A stretch of 64,000 bases of DNA, taken from Daedaleopsis sinensis. Its lineage: Eukaryota; Basidiomycota; Agaricomycetes; Polyporales; Polyporaceae. The notes beneath the pieces are model-generated. The model worked only from the letters and a program-made list of their open reading frames with translations. It had not been told where the DNA came from and did not search any database. The stretch lies in contig CM066300.1 in NCBI GenBank assembly GCA_033807695.1, forward strand, positions 3,658,001 to 3,722,000, given 5' to 3'. Both the position numbers and the translations under genes were made by a program. Positions 57,653 through 64,000 of the stretch are shown here, one piece after another. Positions within the stretch are counted from its first letter, which is position 1. Every line of letters begins with the position of its first letter.

Positions 57653-60251
57653 TCAGCCCGTCAGCGGGATATCCGACTGCATAGCAGAACCACCATCGCG
57701 GGGCACGGTGGGCACACCAGCCATCCAGCACGAACGAACCGAATCAGCTTCGTGGGCCGTAGAAAGAAAGATGCATGCACTCACCGAGGGCGTGTCCATC
57801 CCGTACCTGTCCTGCAGCAGCCCCGCGTACGCCTGCGCCTCCCACCGGAGCAGCTGGCGCACGTGCGGGTGCAGCACCGTCGCGGGCCCGTCCGTCCATA
57901 TCTTCTCTACCGCAGGCAGCGCGCGCCGGAAGCGGTCGCACAGCGGGAGCATCTCCGCGAGCGGCCGTCCGCGGTGCCACTCCGCCTCGAACGAGATCTT
58001 TAGGAAGTCTGCAGCGGACCCGGTGCGTACATCAATGTCGGTGCGTCAGCGCGCTGCATCGCCGTCAGATGCCCCGCCCCCCGCTCCCCGGCAGATGCGC
58101 GGCAGCCGGGGGATGGGGCAGAGGACGGACGGACGGACAGATAGATGGACGAGGGGGACGTACAGGGAAAGCACTCGTCGTCGGGCGGGTACATCTCCGC
58201 GGCCTGCTTGTAGAACTTTGCGGCGGCGGCAAGCATGCGCTCGGCGCCCTCCGCGTCGTTCGCGCTCTTCGCACTCAGCCCCTGCTGCAGGAACACCGCG
58301 CCGAGCGTGCTGCGTGTATGCGAGCCGCGGCGGCGGTCAGCATCCTCGGGCCCGGGCAGCCGGAACACAGACGGAAGAGGGAAGAGCGAGCACTCACGCG
58401 TGGGCGTCGGCGACGGGGAAGACGTGGAACGAGTACCACGCGCCCTTGTCCAGGGGCGCCTCGTCGCCGTCCTTGGGGATGCTCTTCGTCGTCTCGTCGA
58501 CCATCTCGTTCGCCATGTCGATAAGCTCCTCTACGCTGTACGCGGCCTCGCCCTCGCCCTCGCCCTCGGCATGCCGCAGCGCCTAGTAGTAGATGCACGC
58601 ACGCACGCACGCAAGAAGGGGATGCGCCCGGCAGCGACATGTTAGCCGGAGTCGCATCGCAGATGCTGCGATGCAGATACAGACAGAGAGATACGCCGTC
58701 ATCCGGATGCGCTTCACCGCCCGGACGTACGACTTCACGAAGATGGGGCCGCGCTCGGCCGTCGGCACGTCGTGCCAGGTCCGCGCGCCCCACTCGAGCA
58801 CGTCGACGACGCTGTTGTAAAACTGCATCGCGACGTCGCTCTGCGCGCTCTTGTGCGCAAAGTATGCGCGTAGGAACCACGCCCTAGGTCGTGCCGCACG
58901 CGTGAGCATTGTGCATCCGCCCTACGGTGCAGGGCTCTCTCGCTCACCGGACAGTCGCAGCCAGTGCCGGGCGGACGGCCCGCCAGCCCTTCTCCTCCAG
59001 CAGCTTCACGGCGTGCTCCTTGATCGTCTCTGCGCCGCCTTCGCCCCAGCCGCCGAACGCAGCGAGCTCGAACTCAACTGCACGCGCGGCACATCGTCAG
59101 CGCGAAACGCACCAGGCGCCTCGATCGGCTGAAAAGGTCAAGGGGACGCACCCTGGAGCTGCAGCAGGTCGACCCAGTCCGGCGAGTCCGTATGGAACAC
59201 ACGCTGGTCGCGCAGCAGGCCGCCCACGATCGCCTGGAGTGCCTGTGGACGATCCGTCGTCACGTAAGTACTCGACGCCGCCTGCGCGGAGGCGGATGGG
59301 GCATTACGCGTACGTTCGGGTTGCCCTCGATCCCCGTCTCGGTCTTCCTGATCTGCTTCATCAGGCGCACGCCCTCGGCGTAGTCCTGCGCACCGGCAGC
59401 GCGTCAGGGCCCGCGGTGCGCACACACGCACACAGACACAGCCGTCCGGGATCCTCACCTTGTAGGCGTTCATGAGCGGCCACGCCTGCAGCGGCCGTCA
59501 GCAGGACATGAAGTAGCCGGTTGCGTACGTATCGGACGTACGCAGCTGTTCAGGACATTGTTCGCAGTGAGGACGTCCTCCATCTCCAGCGCGGTTATCC
59601 AGGGCGGCTTCGCGTCCTTCGCGATCGTCCGAAGCCCGTCGTCGTCCGCGGTCCTACGGATGATCGTCTGCAGGGCGGCCTCGGCGAGCTTCAGACCCTC
59701 TTCGTACTGGGCTTTGAGCTGGGCTTCCTGGGCCGAGAGATCCGCAGGAGGTAGTGTCTGCAGTGCCCCTTTCCATGCATTGACGCTGTCCTCGTACACA
59801 TGTATCTCCTGGCAACACAACGGACGCATGTCAGCGCCGAGGAGTAGAGGTTGCATGAAGGCTGACATAGGTCGACTTCCCTAGCCGTGCCCACGCCTTT
59901 CCATACTTTGGATCCAGGTCGACAGCCTGTTGGGCCCCGGATTGTGCTCAGTTGCGCAACCCATATCCGATCGACGATCGAGGAGACTCGCCTTCTGAGC
60001 ATCCTTCGCAGCATCTAGGTACCTGAGAGGTAGTCAGTATGACCGTACTGCGCAGCGTGTGCTGCGAGAGCTCACTGTTTGAGCGCGATGTAGGTCGCCG
60101 CACGGTTCGCGTAGAGGACGGCGTTGTCGCCGTCGAGCTTAATTGCGTCGGTGTACTTGGATCGGGCGGCGGCGTAGTTGCCCGCGGCGTGGAAGGCGTT
60201 GCCCTCTGCTTTGAGCTCCTCCGCCTCGGCCTTCTTATCGTCGGATGCCAT
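57653..60251 (-). CDS. TPR-repeat protein
   Basis: The start at 60251 (MASDDKKAEAEELKAEGNAF) opens a three-repeat TPR domain: AEGNAFHAAGNYAAARSKYT, NAVLYANRAATYIALKQ, then YLDAAKDAQKA, VDLDPKYGKAWARLGKSTY and YEDSVNAWKGAL. This is the clamp type found in Hsp70/Hsp90 partners. The rest is helical and unlike STI1 or SGT: PPWITALEMEDVLTANNVLN, LMKQIRKTETGIEGNPN, HTDSPDWVDLLQLQ, WFLRAYFAHKSAQSDVAMQF, WYSFHVFPVADAHA and TLGAVFLQQGLSAKSANDAE. I end it at 57653 after an intron from about 57780 to 57677, giving DTPSSDIPLTG. More than ten introns are needed, some with CACGCACG repeats. A chaperone-related role is an inference from the TPR part only. Confidence 0.75.
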
Positions 60252-60769
60252 GTCGATCGTCCTTCCAGGGTTCGATACGGGGGCTGTCAACGGGGACCGC
60301 TGCGCGCGTGCGACCTTACCTCCAGACCCGTCCGAAGCATGACCATTGCCCGAATAGGAAGGTCATTAGGATGCCCCTGTGGGCTGCAGGATGACGATGT
60401 GGTACCGATATCGGGCGAACGCGTTGAACGTCTTGTGGAATTACAGTGAGACTACCAGAGGGCACGCCCTACAGGTGGTCGAAAAGTACAAATCACGGCG
60501 ACTCACGGTGCTGACACGGTTGGTGGGATATGAGCGAACCGGTCACTGCTACGCGAGCGCGAGGTAGAGACCCGAGCTGTGTGTGGGAGGTGCAGACGAA
60601 AAAGAGGGAACTGCCAACGCCGGAGCGCTGCGCAATTAACAGGCTAAGAGAACATCATACTTGGACAGAATACTGGAAACATAACCTCCACCCCGAGTGC
60701 ACGCCGATTCCTTTCCCGCTCCTCCTCCGCCAATCCTTCCTCCTGATATATGGTGCCCTGTCGCGGCGC
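60252..60769. other. Spacer upstream of the TPR gene
   Basis: About 520 bases with no gene recognised. It serves as promoter of the TPR gene and 3' UTR of the RRM-like gene. Confidence 0.4.
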
Positions 60770-61602
60770 TCACTCGCTCGCCACGAGTCCTGCCATTGCC
60801 GGCATGCCGTTGGCTGCCCCTACCATGCGCGGGCCCAGGCTGGGGTGCCGCATACCCAACGCAGCGCCCAGCATCCTCTTGCCCGGGTCTCCAATGCGCG
60901 GCGCACCGTGGTCGGGCTGCGCAGCGAGGACCGCGGGATCGTTCATGGTCGGATCGACGCTGGCGACTTCCCCGCCGAGGGAGGAAGAGATGAGCGCGTT
61001 CAGGGTGGGATGGGAAGGGATGTTCGGGAGGGTGGGCGAGGGCTCGCGGTCGCGGTCGCGATCGGCGAGGGTGCCGTTGGCCTGGGTGCTGCCGTTGGAC
61101 GCGTTGTTGTTGCGGTAGGACTGGCTGACGGATATGCCCCGCGCATGCGAGACGGAGTTGCGGACGTTGTGGCCACGTCCAGAGTTGTTGTGGGTGCGAG
61201 AGTTCACGGACTGGATGACCTCCTGTGCGTCAGGACCGTCGTAGGGTTTGATGGTAGCGGTGCCCGAAGAGTTGGGCGAAGTGAAGATGGAGGGAGGGAA
61301 TGCAAGGGCATGGAGATAAGCCCGCTTCGCTATGGGGTCGAGAACATACGGACATTAACATGCGAACGGAGCAAAGCTGGCCGGATGGTCGGTGCAGAGG
61401 ATAGCTACGCACCTACGGTCGCGTCATTAAAAACAATCAGAAGGCTCGTATCGTTAATCCACTTGATCTTGAAACCGCCGTTAACGCTATCCCACTCGGA
61501 GAAGGCGGCTTGGATGTCCCTCGTCTTGAGCTCCTTAGGGAAGCCCGTGAGGGATAAGATACGGGTGACGCAGGCGGAGAGTTGAGAGAGCGCGGCTGCC
61601 AT
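60770..61602 (-). CDS. Small RRM-like protein of R3HCC1/R3HCC1L type
   Basis: The start at 61602 (MAAALSQLSACVTRILSLTG) gives an RRM-like fold of about 80 residues: ILSLTGFPKELKTRDIQAAF, GGFKIKWINDTSLLIVFND, and ATVAKRAYLHALAF after one intron (about 61410-61328). The pattern FP.E.KT.D and IKW..D...L.VF matches the C-terminal domain of metazoan R3HCC1L. A disordered tail rich in Asn, Ser and Gly follows, with conserved-looking ends (NDPAVLAAQPDHGAPRIGDP, RMLGAALGMRHPSLGPRMVG). No R3H domain is present. Function is unknown; RNA binding is possible. Confidence 0.7.
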
Positions 61603-62813
61603 CGTAGCACGAGATTGAAGCGGGACGTGGGGCGGGGAGGATGGGAATATGCGTGTGGGTGCTGTGCGAGCGGCGGGTGGAGAGGAGCGTGAAAGGAGTT
61701 AAAGACGATGAAGCTATACGTTAAGGCGGACGAGACGTTTTGGGAGGAGAACGAGCGAGAGATGGTCGTACAGCGAAATCCGGTTAGAGCCAAGGCTCCC
61801 AACTAGGCACCTATAGACGCCGGGGCACATCAGGCGCGGCTCCGCTAAACAACTCCTTCCATCACCCCATTCTGACGGGAGGTCTCGCAGGAGGTCGTCA
61901 ATACAACAACAATTAATCCGCAGCAGCTGCTCGACTTATCACCATGTATAGACCAGTAGTACCCCCATTACTATCGCATGTTGTATTGGGTGCAATAGTA
62001 TCCATCGCAACCGCTCTGCCACAGTTCCCAAAATGGGAACAAGTATCGTCGTCCGCACACTGGCGCGTACGCGGAGTATAGAGTAGGGCGAGTACCAAGT
62101 TGTTATGCTGCTACTCAATGAGGTTTGCGAACCTCCGATATGAACGGCCACGAGCCTCAGACCCACAGCTGGGGCCACAGACCACAGTCTTGCGTCCGAG
62201 TCATGCCATAGCCGCAGCATATATAAGGATGACACTGGCCTACGATAGCGTCCTGCATATTATGCTGTGCGAGCTGGTAATCGTCTAATCGGAGCGTTTC
62301 CATCCAGTTAATGATATCAGCTAACTGAATTGAACACATACCGCGTTCAACAAGGTTTGCATGAGGGTGGACTCGGTAGTTGGGTTACGCTCGACTGATT
62401 CAGATGAGCGACGTCAAAGGGAGGTCAAGCATATTTATCACGTACCCAGATGTTGCTAGTACGGACTCCTGGCATACTACATACCTATGCCAGGCTATGC
62501 TTGCGGTACTGAGTACAGTGCGTCGTGGAGGTCTGCATCTCAACCGCGTGGATGGGTCGCAGCACCTACGTTTAACAATTTCGTGTGAGTATGGCATCAA
62601 TGTAGGGAGACGGTCAGACGTACATTGTAGCCCGTGAGCCACTGTCGCATGGTGTACGGGACAAATGCATACAAGTCTGCATATACGATTAGCAGAGCAT
62701 CGTATTCAGGCACGCACAGAATACCTTACCTGTTACACTACATACTTATAAAGTAGATGACGAACAAATACACGTAACGGACGCATTAAACGTCGCTGAT
62801 ACAAATCCTGCCT
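61603..62813. other. 1.2 kb without a recognisable gene
   Basis: The part next to 61603 is the promoter of the RRM-like gene. The part from about 61900 to 62800 looks less GC-rich and has only short frames on both strands. It resembles the gene-poor DNA at 28.6-36 kb, but I find no dsRBD-like pieces here. Confidence 0.35.
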
Positions 62814-63807
62814 TCAACCTGGGGTCACATCCATCCTCGAGTCCACACCCTTTCCCTTGCTTCCGTCCGCAGAGACATCGACATCCTCTCCTCCGACCCG
62901 TCCTAGGATGGCCTTCACGTCCTCCGCGCGAGCGATGTCATACGCCGCTGCCGATGTCGCGCCAACCGCGGAGCTTCCCTCCGCAAACGCAGATCCCTCA
63001 CCGGATTCACCCGTCGCTTTCTCCTTCGCCCTCTGCATGAGCTGGTCCACGGCCCAGTTGAGGTAGCCAGTCTTGCTTGTTTCCCATGGCCGCTTGCCGG
63101 GTTCGGGAAGCATGCCAGGTTCCAATGCGGCGGACGAAGGGTCGATTTCGGGGAGAGACTCGACCGCTGCGTGCAAGGACTCCAGCTGGTCGGGGAGGGA
63201 GAGCAGCACTTGTATCTGTGGCGAACGGAGGAAGGCAAGACGGTCATTACGCGCTCGAGTGTGCTTCAGGTCCCTCCCGGATATTCGCGCGGCACGGGTA
63301 AAGAGACGTTTGAGCTTCCGTTGCTGGTTCACAGAATAAGTCAGCGGGAACACACGCTGCGCAGACTGGAAGACGCACCGCATGGACTTTCCTCCTCAGT
63401 TCGTCAATTTCAGCCAGGAGCTCAGCTTCCCGCTCCGGCGGGTGTTCGAGGTTGAGCCCTGCTTGATGTGGGGCTACTATGGGCAAGTCCGCCGGTACGG
63501 CGAAGATGTTCCGCATCGACCACGCCTCGAAGAAGTCAAATGCAACATCGACGTGCGACTCCAAGAGAGTCTGGAAGGACACAAGTCCCTGCTCTATCTC
63601 CTGTGTTGGATCCCATTCTGCGTCCTTCTCTGCACGCGCATCAGCCCATCGTTGAAGAAACTGTTCCATCGCGTCGACACTTTGTCGCGCCTCATCGTTG
63701 GCAATGTTGATGATATCGTCGAGGAGGAATTGAGGTATAAAGCCGAGTAGTTCAGGTAGTAGCACCGAGGGCACTGTCGGTGGGGGACCGGATGGAGGTA
63801 CGCTCAT
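62814..63807 (-). CDS. MTW1: Kinetochore protein Mis12/Mtw1
   Basis: Mis12/Mtw1 is a core subunit of the Mis12 (MIND) complex that links centromeric chromatin to the Ndc80 complex. The start at 63807 (MSVPPSGPPPTVPSVLLPEL) leads into the Mis12 head, LGFIPQFLLDDIINIANDEA, RQSVDAMEQFLQRWADAR, EIEQGLVSFQTLLESHVDVA and FDFFEAWSMRNIFAVPADL. The coiled-coil stalk (EREAELLAEIDELRRKVHA) is interrupted by one intron (about 63387-63332) before QRKLKRLFTRAARISGRDL. The C-terminus (PEPGKRPWETSKTGYLNWAV) is typical of the family in basidiomycetes, followed by an acidic tail and stop at 62814. About 310 residues, the usual size. Confidence 0.88.
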
Positions 63808-64000
63808 GGTGGTGGCGATCGAACACAAGACGCGTCGCGTGAACTTGTCCGCCAAACGCGTCGGTCACATTCTATACCACGGGGACTGGGAGCGCCCGTG
63901 ACATGTGACAAAGGACCCCGAGGACGCCGGCGGCAAGCCAGCATGATGGAAAGGTCATGGAAAGTCCAGGCGGACGCGTTCCGTTGCTCTCTACCGTCAC
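63808..64000. other. Right edge: promoter of MTW1
   Basis: No gene is recognised in the last 190 bases. Confidence 0.4.

Overview
The window reads as nuclear DNA of a filamentous basidiomycete (class Agaricomycetes; the gene set and protein style fit a polypore, but the order is an inference). Genes are dense, lie on both strands and are cut by many introns of about 50-60 bases with GT(A/G)-AG ends and short first exons. Proteins have long Ser/Pro/Ala-rich disordered stretches, and the recognisable genes (HET-C, FAB1, LTV1, SAD1, Rsm22, a G-beta) are fungal housekeeping or signalling genes. I recognised no rRNA, tRNA, CRISPR array or intact transposon.

Left third (1-28,600), housekeeping genes: the 5' half of a HET-C family gene (-), a TAF2 gene (-) that ends in three bromodomains, LTV1 (+), the lipid kinase FAB1/PIKfyve (-), COP9 signalosome subunit 2 (+), mitoribosomal mL40 (-), mitoribosomal uL1m (+), the mitoribosome assembly factor Rsm22 (-), and the spliceosomal pseudo-deubiquitinase Sad1/USP39 (+). 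TAF2/LTV1, FAB1/CSN2 and Rsm22/SAD1 are divergent pairs sharing promoters. Three mitoribosome-related genes sit next to each other between 20.1 and 26.4 kb.

Middle (28,600-36,300), an accessory-looking island of about 8 kb that seems almost gene-free until splicing is resolved by hand. It holds three tiny genes on the minus strand, about 2 kb apart, each encoding only one double-stranded-RNA-binding domain (75-78 residues). Two of the intron positions and phases are shared, and each gene has a TATATA element upstream. One intron appears to be of the rare GC-AG class. I regard this tandem array of stand-alone dsRBD mini-genes as the most interesting content of the window. A link to dsRNA (mycovirus, RNAi) biology is only an inference.

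Right part (36,300-64,000): a G-protein beta subunit (+), a golgin-like coiled-coil protein (+), a long disordered protein with a conserved-looking C-terminal helix region (-), a membrane-anchored PH+SMP lipid-transfer protein (-), two uncharacterised proteins (-), a TPR protein (-), a small RRM-like protein of R3HCC1L type (-) and the kinetochore subunit Mis12/Mtw1 (-). The gene-poor gaps at 20.7-22.9, 52.4-53.9, 55.1-57.7 and 61.6-62.8 kb hold nothing I can name, apart from a possible decayed reading frame near 53.0-53.3 kb.
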